A stretch of DNA of 64,000 nt from positions 62,001-126,000 of the forward strand of contig JANOBM010000056.1 of the NCBI GenBank assembly GCA_031411655.1, given 5' to 3'. Each line of letters opens with the position of its first letter. Position 1 is the first letter of the stretch. Positions 53,501 to 61,917 of this stretch are shown here, piece after piece. Source of the stretch: UBA6163 sp031411655 (lineage in GTDB: Bacteria > Planctomycetota > Planctomycetia > Pirellulales > Pirellulaceae). The position numbers and the translations under genes are program-made. The notes under the pieces were generated by a model that saw only the letters and a program-made list of their open reading frames with translations, made no database searches and was not told the origin of the DNA.

Positions 53501-56500
53501 ACTCGGCAAGTTCGCGATTTCGTGGCGGCATAGTGGCTGCGTCCGCGCAGGAATTGGGTGTTGCCGTAGCGGCTCTTTTGAAGGCATGGCAGCGCGGTGA
53601 GCGAGGGGTCGTCATTGACCGGCATTTGGCTGTTCTTTGGAATCACGGCGATCGATGTGGACGCATCGCGTGGGCATTTCCTGGGCAGGGCTCACAGTAT
53701 TCGGCCATCCCGAATGTGGTCTCCGAAGATCCGATGGCGAAAGAGTATGTGGCGAGTCTGGATACGGTGCTTCGTGACATGAGACTACCGCCGGTTAGCG
53801 ACAAGCTAGACGACCGCGACCAGCAACTTGGTAATGACATCTGGTGGACTCAACTTTGGGTACTTGCCGTCAGCGCCACGCTAGCGGATTCGCTCGTCCG
53901 AAGTGGGCAGCGGCCTGATATCGTGTTGGGGCATAGTTTCGGTGAGTGTGGTGCGGCGCTGCAGGCTGGCATCATGACTCCCAAGCAAGCCATTCGGTTT
54001 GCAAAACTGCGAAGCGATGCCGTCGTCATGACAACAGGAGAACGCGGGCAACTGTTGTCCATCCGGGCGACCCCTAGCCGCGTTGAATCGATATTGGCCT
54101 CGGCCAAAACTGGTGCCAGAATCACGCATCACAACGCGCCCGAGCAGACGGTCATTGCGGGTACTGCGAGTCAAATCGCTGCCGCGCGCCAGGCGTTTTC
54201 AGATGCATCGATCGCCTCGATAGTGATCGCCGTACCTGCGGCCTTTCACTCCCCTGCGATGGAAGCTGCTCGACAGGTGCTGACATCGAGTTTCGGTGGC
54301 GAACGATTTCGTCCTCCGCGGACGGGGTACTTTTCGACGATCCAGGGCCGCTACCTCGCTGAACCCGATGAGATCCGCAACAGCCTGATCGATCAACTTA
54401 CCAAGCCATTGACTTACTGCGGCGCGATTGAGCGTCTTGTCGATGATGGTTGTGATTTGATCATCGATGTTGGACCAAGCGATCTGCTAAACCGTCTTCA
54501 TCAGAGCATTGTCGGCTCGCGAGCGTTATGTGTATCGCTTGATGGGAAGGAGCACTCTCATCATGCCCGTCTAGCGCTGGTTCGCTTGGCTTCCGAATGT
54601 GTTGCTGGAGCCGAAAAAGTCGCACCGGTCGTCATTGCGTCGAGAGATGTAAAAACCGTCGGTGCAGTCGTTGTGCCAGCTGCCGCAGGGATGGTGAAGC
54701 ATGCGGATGTCGAAATGGTCGATGTGACTCGGCGTGGCCGCAGCAAAAGTACTTCTTTAGGTGCTCAGCCGAGAGTCATGCGAGAATCATTGCCGAGTCA
54801 AGTAAATAGGGCTCAGCCTGATGTTGTGTCAGCGTTAGCGCCGCGATTGAACTCGAATGCCAGCGAGGTTGCGCCGTCACAACCCACAGCGGCAAGGCAA
54901 GTCGGTTCCCCGGTACCTGGAGCGGCGGTTAAGGGAGCTCCGAATACCGTCTTGCCTGGTGGCGCGGTGGACCGGTTCCTAGTAGATCTCGTTGTCGAGC
55001 TAACAGGATATAGCGCCGATCTCATTGACTTCGATGCCGACTTAGAGGCCGAGCTTGGCGTTGACAGTATTAAGAAAGCACAGATCATTGGCGAATTGGC
55101 AGAGTGGGCATCGATCGAACTGGACCTCAAGCGAATGAAGTTATCAGACTTCCTTTCGCTAGCTGATATTCGAAAGCTTGCCTCGACGTCCAACGTTGAT
55201 TTTTCGGAACTGTCGAGTGAGTTTTCACGGCCAGAAGAGATCGTTGATTCTGGTTTTTCCGAACCTTTGCGGCAAGGTCCGTTGCACTTAGACAGCGGTA
55301 GCGATGTGACGAGGCCTACCGGTGATGAGACAGCGACATCGGAAATCGATCCTATCGCCGCGCTGATGATTGATTTTATTGTTGATCAAACGGGTTACTC
55401 ACCATCGATCATCGATATGGATGCTGACTTGGAAGGTGAACTCGGAATCGACAGTATTAAAAAAGCGCAGCTTCTGGGTGAGCTTGCAAGTCACTTTGAA
55501 CTTGAAGAAATCGATTTGCGGCGCGTTCGGCTGGCGGATTTTCCCACACTCGAATCGATTCGGACGTTTATCGTTCAGCACTCGTCGAAAAGTGTTAGGG
55601 AACCGTCTGCAGTCGACCCATCGAACGAATGGAAAGGACGATCGTCGGACCTTGCGGCATCTAAAAAAAAAATGATTCGTCGAGCCCTTCGGTCGCTCGT
55701 TGATGAACCGAAGCAAGAACCGCAGCAAGCTTTGCTGAAAGCCTTCAGTGAAGGCGAGTTGAATGAGATGCGATCGCAGGGAAAGGGCGGATCGGCATTG
55801 ATTGCCCTCGCGAACGACGTTGGCGTATTGCAGGAATCTTTGTGGCACTGGATCGATACTGATGCGTTGCAGGCAGAAACTGCGAAGCGCACGGCAAGAC
55901 TGCATGGTTCGGCCAACCATGGCGGCTTTGCTGGAGATCGGGACGCAAGCAAAGTGCCCGCGCCGACTCTGCCAATTCCACGAAGAGGAACCTGCCGTTT
56001 CGCCCTCAAGGTGGTTAATGCCCAACGACTCAGCGGCATGCCCAGGAACCCAATACTCCATGGACCATCGCTAATCGTTGGTAACAATCCGGTTGCCGAT
56101 GCGATCGCCCAGCGACTGCATGGTTTGGGTGTCAAGTCTCATCGACTTGATACAAACATCGCGATGGCCCAACTCGATTCCGTACTTGACGCCGTTTGGA
56201 AAATGGGTGAAACGCCCCACCTCTTTTTAGTGTCGGCCTATGACGCGAACGCGATGACGGCCCTGTCGACAAGTGACTGGCTTCGCCGACGTGAAGCCGC
56301 GCTGTCCGTTCCGTTTCGAGTTTGTCAACGATGGATGCAGCGGATGATTGACGGCGACTGGATGAATCGTGCGTCGCTCGCCACCGTGGTTCATGCGGGT
56401 GGCGATTTTGGTTTCTCCGCAGCGCGGCCGGGCACGTGGGAGTCGGGTGGCCTTGCTGGGCTGACAAAGGCGATGTTGATTGAAGCCTGGATGCGGGGTT

Positions 56501-58485
56501 TTTGTGAGACTCCGATGAAAGTGGTAGACGCAGCCGAAGAATCGACGGTGGAGGGCCTTGTCGAAGGGGTTTTTCGGGAACTGGCATTGCCGTCACATGA
56601 TGAAGAAGTCGTGGTGGACGGTGAGTTGAGATTGGCGGTACGACCCGAATATTGTCCGCTTGGGCTATCTGAAGAAGTCGTTGCTCGTCCTCGCGTGACT
56701 CGCGGCGGCAACTGGGTGGTCTCGGGTGGCGGACGTGGGATCACCGCAATGACTTCGATGGCTTTGGCAGAGAAGTACGGATTGAAACTTCATTTGCTTG
56801 GCACCGCACCGGTTCCGCATTTGACGGCAGCGATTCGTGATCGCGGTGCATCGGATCGGCCAGCACTTCGCAGAGAAGTGATGAATCAGGCACAGCGGAA
56901 CGGCGAGAATCCGATCGAGCGTTGGCGTGATACGGAGAAGGCGATTGAGATCGAGATCACACTAGCGCAATGCAGAAGCCGGGGCATCCGTGCTGAGTAT
57001 CACAGCGTCGATGTCTCCGATGCAATGGCGGTCAGGCATCTGCTCGATCAAATTAGGCATCAGCACGGGCCGATCCGTGGCGTGATCCATGGGGCAGGCG
57101 CAGGTCAAGATGCGAGATTCGATCGCAAACGCATGGATAAGGTTGAAAAGTGTATACGCGCCAAGGTTGATGGTTGTCTCGCGCTCGCCGAAGCAACGAG
57201 TGAGGATCCGCTGGAGTGGTTCGTGGGATTTGGATCGATCAGTGGGCGGTTCGGGGCAAACGGTCATACCGACTATTCACTTGCCAACGACATGCTTGCG
57301 AAGGTCATTGGGTGTTTGCGCAAACAACGCCCCGAAATCAGGTGCCTGACCTTCCATTGGCACGCGTGGGGCGATATTGGGATGGCAGCTAAACCTGAGG
57401 CGAAACTTGCATTGGAGATGATTGGGATGGAGTTTATGCCTGCGGAAGAAGGCTTAGCGCATTTTATGGCGGAATTTGAGTTCGGTGGTGATCAAAGCGA
57501 AGTGTTGATAACCGACCGCAACTACATCCGTAAGTTCTTTCCGGGACTCGAAACAGACCATTCCCGAGCCGTTACGTTACCAATGCTGGATCCGAATGGA
57601 TCGAAGTCGAATGTCTGCGTCTCGGGCAGCGTGAATTCGTCATCCGGTGGACATCCCAATGAGAGTTTTGCTCGAGTGGATGCTTGGACGGTGACGCTTG
57701 ATCCAACGTCGGATCGTTTTTTAAGCGAGCATTGCGTAAGCGGACGTCCGACGTTGCCATTCGTCATGGCGTTGGAAATGATGGCAGAGGCCGCATGCTG
57801 GAAGGCGGGTGGAAAAAAGATTGCTCTCTGTCGCCAAGCAGAGGCAATCCACCCATTGAAATTTATGGGTGACGACGCGATCGCGGTTGAAGTGGTCGAA
57901 GACCGACGCGATCCTCTCGCCAATGCGTGGAATTTACAGGCAGACCTCAGGCGAAGGGATGGCCGGATTGTGGATGCCGGCCGTGTGCATTTTCGTGCTT
58001 CTTTTGAAGCGTCGTCGAGAATGCCAGACAGGTTGCCGAATTTTCCGTCCGCTGATCTGAAGTTTGAACCTGTTGTGTACCTTGGTCCAGACGCGCCGAT
58101 TTATCATGGTGAGTCACTTCAAACGTTGAAGTCAATTGCCATTTCCAGTAATGATGCAGTGGGAAAAATCACGGCGCCCTCCCCTGTTCAACTGGGCGGT
58201 GTGCAGAGGCCGGTGAATGGCTGGGTGATTCCGTGTGCTGTGATGGATGCAACGCTTTACGCGTCTGCAATACTTGCCTTTCGATTAAGTGGTCGACCAA
58301 GCCTTCCAGTTCGATTTGAGGAGATCCACATTGGGCGTTCACCCGAGCCCGGTGAACCTCTACAGGTTCATGTCCGTGCGAACGTGGCCGATGATTCCGG
58401 TATAACGTTAATGGTCGATTTGTATGGTCTCAATGGTGATCGTTTGCTGGTGATCCGCGGCTATCGAATCCATTGGTTGTTGTGA
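50557..58485 (+). CDS. PUFA-synthase-like iterative type I polyketide synthase: KS-KS(inactive)-AT-ACP-ACP-KR-DH
   Basis: A 2642-residue megasynthase (numbering from GTG 50557; ATG 50563 overlapping the preceding stop is the likelier start). KS1, about 8-470, has an intact triad: C215 in DAACASSLLA, H346 in EAHATST, H399 in KSNLGHTLEAAG. KS2, about 510-880, is degenerate: the Cys position reads Asp717 (VDADDASGN), the last His reads Tyr840 and the EAHATGT loop is missing, so it resembles a chain-length factor. AT, about 1040-1340: FPGQGSQYS, GHSFGE (S1127), FHSPAM (H1231). Two ACPs: LGVDSIKKAQ (S1504) and LGIDSIKKAQ (S1633). KR, about 1690-2290, including a structural half, GGGRGIT and S2227/Y2240/N2244. 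DH, about 2380-2640: H2392-x3-G-x4-P2401 and D2564. There is no ER or thioesterase, and no phosphopantetheinyl transferase domain. It loads, extends and reduces an acyl chain; the product is unknown. Confidence 0.92.
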   Translation: MVMSDNQLDPIVIVGCAIRLPGGVDDVASFEQLLFEGRSAIAKVLEDRFDRTLYFDSEKGLPGKSYTDFGGCVSGRPLDEFVEQKIGSFGSFDLTHRQFAQVAAKAWSEGCHAVAGLNERCGVYVGHSGGTDQGGPLAMAMLAESAVDNVRDIESFKRLGAVAQQKVMENTIRGIRTNRPVRTDDSIHVNAYSAASLVSRLLGLGGPREVIDAACASSLLALSHASAAISLGRIDAAIVGGATYNNVDNLILFSQSQACSDRHSSPFDEGASGLISSEGYVAVVITRQSIASYAGLPLLGVLRGVGVASDGRGKSLWAPRTEGQQLAIRRGYPSQSPLAIDYLEAHATSTQVGDATELRSLASIQSASHNGTLNTEDRPAADGRIAPLLVGSVKSNLGHTLEAAGIVGLVKLLIAMRRGEIPATIHFKNPTPEFDWSTGNLRVVDRTVPWPSKGKVKRCGVNAFGIGGLNGHAVIESATATVNSQSLSNGHHASAYVPSGSAKFSREEEMEPIAIVGRGVVLPNAFSIAQFSKLLVGSESAIGSPSPTRWRGQVGVAAHHSPFHTPTVQGGYINEYQFNGQPYRIPPKQVQLANPVQMMLIDAVEQAIGEADGGKWLSDRTRTSVVIGAIFGGEFSNHLQIGLRLPEICRTLTRELIQTGMSPSAAADIATEYRGLMLRRYPALLDETGSFTASTLASRIAKSFDLMGGACAVDADDASGNLALMLGVDQLRSGSSDAVVCGVAQRSLDLVAFRDLDLQGRLARSGRTDEITNDCSRVLPGEGVAVVILKRLADALRDRQPILGLIDDIDCALHSDASVARHLALGEDAINYEIVRRIGYLAGAHGVVRLIAETIRWEGAQPSRTAVTAVAQDGFTISASIRHPSIRNKYEEKRHNGVTFVQPNADENGLSTTLGAVLSPQPNRIMNSTIPMTRTIRLEADNEVDFERILVQTAASPEECFARATARPSDTENRAKDQARGYSASSRFRGGIVAASAQELGVAVAALLKAWQRGERGVVIDRHLAVLWNHGDRCGRIAWAFPGQGSQYSAIPNVVSEDPMAKEYVASLDTVLRDMRLPPVSDKLDDRDQQLGNDIWWTQLWVLAVSATLADSLVRSGQRPDIVLGHSFGECGAALQAGIMTPKQAIRFAKLRSDAVVMTTGERGQLLSIRATPSRVESILASAKTGARITHHNAPEQTVIAGTASQIAAARQAFSDASIASIVIAVPAAFHSPAMEAARQVLTSSFGGERFRPPRTGYFSTIQGRYLAEPDEIRNSLIDQLTKPLTYCGAIERLVDDGCDLIIDVGPSDLLNRLHQSIVGSRALCVSLDGKEHSHHARLALVRLASECVAGAEKVAPVVIASRDVKTVGAVVVPAAAGMVKHADVEMVDVTRRGRSKSTSLGAQPRVMRESLPSQVNRAQPDVVSALAPRLNSNASEVAPSQPTAARQVGSPVPGAAVKGAPNTVLPGGAVDRFLVDLVVELTGYSADLIDFDADLEAELGVDSIKKAQIIGELAEWASIELDLKRMKLSDFLSLADIRKLASTSNVDFSELSSEFSRPEEIVDSGFSEPLRQGPLHLDSGSDVTRPTGDETATSEIDPIAALMIDFIVDQTGYSPSIIDMDADLEGELGIDSIKKAQLLGELASHFELEEIDLRRVRLADFPTLESIRTFIVQHSSKSVREPSAVDPSNEWKGRSSDLAASKKKMIRRALRSLVDEPKQEPQQALLKAFSEGELNEMRSQGKGGSALIALANDVGVLQESLWHWIDTDALQAETAKRTARLHGSANHGGFAGDRDASKVPAPTLPIPRRGTCRFALKVVNAQRLSGMPRNPILHGPSLIVGNNPVADAIAQRLHGLGVKSHRLDTNIAMAQLDSVLDAVWKMGETPHLFLVSAYDANAMTALSTSDWLRRREAALSVPFRVCQRWMQRMIDGDWMNRASLATVVHAGGDFGFSAARPGTWESGGLAGLTKAMLIEAWMRGFCETPMKVVDAAEESTVEGLVEGVFRELALPSHDEEVVVDGELRLAVRPEYCPLGLSEEVVARPRVTRGGNWVVSGGGRGITAMTSMALAEKYGLKLHLLGTAPVPHLTAAIRDRGASDRPALRREVMNQAQRNGENPIERWRDTEKAIEIEITLAQCRSRGIRAEYHSVDVSDAMAVRHLLDQIRHQHGPIRGVIHGAGAGQDARFDRKRMDKVEKCIRAKVDGCLALAEATSEDPLEWFVGFGSISGRFGANGHTDYSLANDMLAKVIGCLRKQRPEIRCLTFHWHAWGDIGMAAKPEAKLALEMIGMEFMPAEEGLAHFMAEFEFGGDQSEVLITDRNYIRKFFPGLETDHSRAVTLPMLDPNGSKSNVCVSGSVNSSSGGHPNESFARVDAWTVTLDPTSDRFLSEHCVSGRPTLPFVMALEMMAEAACWKAGGKKIALCRQAEAIHPLKFMGDDAIAVEVVEDRRDPLANAWNLQADLRRRDGRIVDAGRVHFRASFEASSRMPDRLPNFPSADLKFEPVVYLGPDAPIYHGESLQTLKSIAISSNDAVGKITAPSPVQLGGVQRPVNGWVIPCAVMDATLYASAILAFRLSGRPSLPVRFEEIHIGRSPEPGEPLQVHVRANVADDSGITLMVDLYGLNGDRLLVIRGYRIHWLL

Positions 58486-58585
58486 GACGGTGGACGGCGC
58501 GATTCAGGTGTCTTGCGTCGTCACGTTTGCGATTGAATGGCTTGTGGAAAGGCTTATTGCTCTCCATGTTGAAATGTAGTTGCTT

Positions 58586-59368
58586 ATGAATCAGGGGAAT
58601 CCATTGTTAGACTTGCAGGGAAAACGAGCTTTGGTGACGGGCGCGAGTCGCGGTGTCGGGCGCGCATGCGCCCTGCGACTGGCCCAAGCTGGTGCTGACG
58701 TAGTGGTGAATTTTTTGAATTCTCAGCAAGCAGCAGCTGATGTCGTTCGCGAAATACAAGGCTACGGTGTGAGAGCGATGGCGATACGGGCCGATGTTGC
58801 CGATCGCGACGATGTCTTCGCAATGGTTGAAACCGTAACGGAGCGGTTGAGTGGACTTGATATCGTTGTGAGCAATGTGGCAGCGGGCGGTTTTCGAGGG
58901 ATGTCCGAAGTAACTCCTGCCTCTTTCGAGGCGACCATTCGAACTAATTCGGCGCCGGTGATTTGGCTCGCTCAGGCGGCGATGGAGGCGTTAGCAGCTT
59001 CCACGTTTCATGGAAAGGTGGTTGCAATATCGAGTCACGGTTCGCAATGGGCAGTTCCCCATTATGCAGCGATCGGTGCGTCAAAGGCTGCGTTAGAAAG
59101 TTTGATCCGGCACCTTGCGCTCGAGTATGGTCCGCGGGGAGTCAACTTCAACTGCGTGTTACCTGGTATCATTGCGACCGACGCAGTGCTTACGATGCCG
59201 AATGTTGAGGATCTCATTCAAGCGGCTCAGTCTCGCATGATGCTAGGAGCACGATCGTTAACGCCAGAGGACGTTGCTAACGTTGTCGCGTTTTTAGTGA
59301 GCCCACTCAGCGATTTGATTCAAGGCCAAGTAGTGGTCATTGATGGTGGAGTGAGCATCCGTGTCTGA
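58586..59368 (+). CDS. FabL-like enoyl-ACP reductase (SDR)
   Basis: A 260-residue SDR from ATG 58586 (the frame opens at TTG 58580). NAD(P) motif RALVTGASRGVGRACALRLA, the Asp-linked ADVADRDDVF, and IVVSNVAAGGFRGM where classical SDRs have NNAG. The active site is HYAAIGASKAALE: Tyr162 then six residues then Lys169 (with TTG 58580 as residue 1). That Y-x6-K spacing, instead of the classical Y-x3-K, is the enoyl-ACP-reductase signature, and the overall sequence recalls FabL of Bacillus (ISSHGSQWAVPHY, NCVLPGIIATDA, GQVVVIDGG). It would reduce the enoyl-ACP that the megasynthase makes with its KR and DH but cannot reduce, since that protein has no ER domain. It follows the megasynthase by about 100 bases and overlaps the next gene by 8. 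Confidence 0.83.
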   Translation: MNQGNPLLDLQGKRALVTGASRGVGRACALRLAQAGADVVVNFLNSQQAAADVVREIQGYGVRAMAIRADVADRDDVFAMVETVTERLSGLDIVVSNVAAGGFRGMSEVTPASFEATIRTNSAPVIWLAQAAMEALAASTFHGKVVAISSHGSQWAVPHYAAIGASKAALESLIRHLALEYGPRGVNFNCVLPGIIATDAVLTMPNVEDLIQAAQSRMMLGARSLTPEDVANVVAFLVSPLSDLIQGQVVVIDGGVSIRV

Positions 59369-60692
59369 GTCGTCAGGAGGATCTTGGCGATCGCTGGTGA
59401 CGACTGAACGCTACATGCTTCGATCGGAACAAGCGGGTGGCGCGATGACATTTTCAACCACCTTCGACTTCTTGGGGAACGTCGATGTGGATGTTTTTGA
59501 GCAAGCCGTTCGGACGGTAATTGCGGATCATCCGCTACTGGGGTGTGTTTTTGAATCGTCACCATCCGGACTCGTATGGCGATCGGTTTCAACTTCAAAC
59601 GTGTTTCGGCACCGCCGAGAAATGCGATTGCCGGGGCGTCATCCCACGCCAATCGAGCCACTGGATTTGTCCGCTGCGTCTGGAGTCCGCGTTGAATTAA
59701 TATCCACTGATGATGGCCGATGGAGGGTCGATGCGCACTATCACCACGGATGTGTCGATGGTCAAGGCGCGATGCGATTCTTGCGGGACGTCTTTGTCGT
59801 GTATGCTGCGATCATCGATGGCCATTCGTTTGCGTTGCGAGTCTCGTCTGAAGGACTCCAGGACCGTGGATTGTTTGCTGTACCTCCTGGTGAGAGACCG
59901 ATCGGTATTGTCGAAGGGATGCGAAACCTTTGGACAACCGTTCGTGGCAAAAACGCAAGGTTCCCGCCAATGGAGGATGGTGACGCGAATGGATTAGCCG
60001 GAAGTCATGTTGTTGAACTGATGGTCGATTCGGGTCTCGATGCGAAGGCACGGGCCCTCGCCGAACGAGGTTACACGCTGAATGATTTGGCATTGGCTGC
60101 TACCTTCTTGGTCTTGGCCGGTACCGAATTGTGTTCGCAAGAGGATCGATACTTGTCGATTCTAAACCCGGTTGATTTAAGATCCTGGGGTGATCGGAGA
60201 TTGCCTGCAGCCAATCGAATCGGGCTCGCTTTTCTTCGACGACGACATTCAAACTGTTGTTCGGCGCGTGAGCTTCTTGAGTCCGTGACCAATCAAATGA
60301 AGTACGTCCGCAGGCGAGGAGTTGCGGCGGAATTGATGAAAGGAGTGAGTTTGGTGGAGAATGTGCCCGGCCTGTTGGCGTTCATTGAGAGAACCAAGCG
60401 ATTCGTACCGACCGCGACACTTACCAGCATGACGAATCTGAGGCTCGGACGGCGTTATGGCATGACCCAGGACGAACAGGGATGGCGGCTTGGCGGCGCC
60501 TTGGTTGAAAATTCATCAGGTTTTGCACCGTTGCCTGCGGGTGTGCCACTTGCCATTGCGATCATTGACTGCGTCGGACCCCTTTCGATTACAATGCGGG
60601 GCTGTAATCGGCATTTTAATGAGGAGAGTTTGCATTCGCTGGCCCGTCGTTGGCGAATGGAACTCGAGGTACTCTGTCAACAATACGAATGA
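59361..60692 (+). CDS. Condensation/WS-DGAT-superfamily acyltransferase
   Basis: A 443-residue protein of the chloramphenicol-acetyltransferase/condensation superfamily. The hallmark HHxxxDG is present as HYHHGCVDGQGAM. The N-terminal half begins TTERYMLRSEQAGGAMTFS with VIADHPLLGCVFE, typical of wax-ester synthase/diacylglycerol acyltransferases and PapA-type enzymes. A second half contains LNPVDLRSWGDRRLPAANRIGLAF. Such enzymes esterify an acyl thioester to an alcohol or amine. It starts with GTG 59361 inside the FabL-like gene (8-base overlap), so translation is coupled. In this operon it could join the synthase's acyl chain to an alcohol, possibly the fatty alcohol released by the thioester reductase, or to another acceptor. 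Confidence 0.78.
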   Translation: MSESSGGSWRSLVTTERYMLRSEQAGGAMTFSTTFDFLGNVDVDVFEQAVRTVIADHPLLGCVFESSPSGLVWRSVSTSNVFRHRREMRLPGRHPTPIEPLDLSAASGVRVELISTDDGRWRVDAHYHHGCVDGQGAMRFLRDVFVVYAAIIDGHSFALRVSSEGLQDRGLFAVPPGERPIGIVEGMRNLWTTVRGKNARFPPMEDGDANGLAGSHVVELMVDSGLDAKARALAERGYTLNDLALAATFLVLAGTELCSQEDRYLSILNPVDLRSWGDRRLPAANRIGLAFLRRRHSNCCSARELLESVTNQMKYVRRRGVAAELMKGVSLVENVPGLLAFIERTKRFVPTATLTSMTNLRLGRRYGMTQDEQGWRLGGALVENSSGFAPLPAGVPLAIAIIDCVGPLSITMRGCNRHFNEESLHSLARRWRMELEVLCQQYE

Positions 60693-60701
60693 AGCCACAC
60701 C

Positions 60702-61889
60702 ATGGTCTCCAACGGCTTGCTTAAGTTACTTTCAGTGCTGCTTTTAATAGGTGCGATCGGAGTGATCGCTGTCGATGTTCGGAAAGAAATGCTGTCGAAG
60801 TCGAACGGGGGCGAGGGACCAGCCGATTCCGCAAACCAGGATTCGTTGGCGACATCCGATAAGTTACCTGGTTCAACCGAGGGTGATGCAGCGGGAGGAA
60901 CGCAGTCGTCAGGTGTCGATCTATCAGGAACGGAAGATCAAGCGTCAAGCGACACTTTGTTAAACGAACCCCAGAGTCGTTTGGTCGTCGGCGTGATTGG
61001 TGCCACTCCAACGGCCGATCAGATTCATTCCATCGCCGAAGTTCCTTGGCTGGAATCGCAGGTCAATCGTGCGTTCAACCAATCGAAAGAATTTGCCTGT
61101 CAGCTGTTGGCATCGGATGTGCCTGTTAAACCCATGGTCGGTCGACCGTCGCCCGGCAAGCGAGGCATGCTCGGACGAATTCCTGCCGTTACCGTTGGTT
61201 TAGAAGTGGAACCCGCATCTCGATTAAAGCTTCCTACGGCGTCGCGCGGTGCGATCGAAGCCTACCTCCGAGATCACCGGCTGGCGATTGAGCCAACGAT
61301 TTACCAGGCTGACGATGGAACGCATTACATTGGAACCGATTGTCGGACGGCGTTCTATCCACTTTCTGATCCGACGACCACCATTAAAGCCGAGCCGATG
61401 ATTGAAGATGCCATCGGGCGCTTTCGAGCCTTGGGGACACTTCGAGAGACGAAGGACGCTGATGGACGAACGTTGGTTATGGCGTTTCGCTACATCCAAG
61501 TCGAACAGGACCGCGCCGTGCAGTTAGGTCCTCCGAAGGAGGTGACCGAATTGCTGTTTATACATCTCTCTCCCCATAATTCGGGAAGACTTCCAAAGAT
61601 CGAAGCTTTTTCGACCAGTGATGCACGTCAAAAACTACACCGTCTCATGACCGATGATGCGATCACGACCCACCCAATTCCAACGATTTCGGCAAGTGTT
61701 CGCTTTGAAAAATTCGTCCTGATGGGTCTTTATCCGGACAAGCCGATTGTGACCAATGTCAGGCCACGCGCGAGCGGGGTAATGAGTGTCGACACTATTT
61801 TGCGGCTTACTAAATCCGGCAGCGAAGAGAATCGACTCACTTTTCAACAGGTGCTCGATCAGTTTGCAACCATTACTGATGGTGTTTGA
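60702..61889 (+). CDS. Membrane-anchored protein of unknown function in the lipid operon
   Basis: A 395-residue protein starting 9 bases after the acyltransferase stop. An N-terminal hydrophobic helix (LLKLLSVLLLIGAIGVIAVDV) acts as signal anchor. It is followed by an acidic, Ser/Gly-rich linker (residues about 28-88) and a globular part with RLVVGVIGATPTADQIHSI, IEAYLRDHRLAIEPTIYQAD and GRTLVMAFRYIQVEQDRAVQL. I see no catalytic motif and recognise no family. The short spacing argues for co-transcription. The likely place is the periplasmic face of a membrane, where it could hold or hand over the lipid product; that is inference only. Confidence 0.7.
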   Translation: MVSNGLLKLLSVLLLIGAIGVIAVDVRKEMLSKSNGGEGPADSANQDSLATSDKLPGSTEGDAAGGTQSSGVDLSGTEDQASSDTLLNEPQSRLVVGVIGATPTADQIHSIAEVPWLESQVNRAFNQSKEFACQLLASDVPVKPMVGRPSPGKRGMLGRIPAVTVGLEVEPASRLKLPTASRGAIEAYLRDHRLAIEPTIYQADDGTHYIGTDCRTAFYPLSDPTTTIKAEPMIEDAIGRFRALGTLRETKDADGRTLVMAFRYIQVEQDRAVQLGPPKEVTELLFIHLSPHNSGRLPKIEAFSTSDARQKLHRLMTDDAITTHPIPTISASVRFEKFVLMGLYPDKPIVTNVRPRASGVMSVDTILRLTKSGSEENRLTFQQVLDQFATITDGV

Positions 61890-61917
61890 TTGAAGTCGAA
61901 CAATCGATTGCGCCGCT

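Noticed and set aside
50557..58485. Enediyne polyketide synthase as identity of the megasynthase
   Set aside because: No phosphopantetheinyl transferase domain at the C-terminus, two ACPs and an extra inactive KS, and no enediyne accessory genes nearby.
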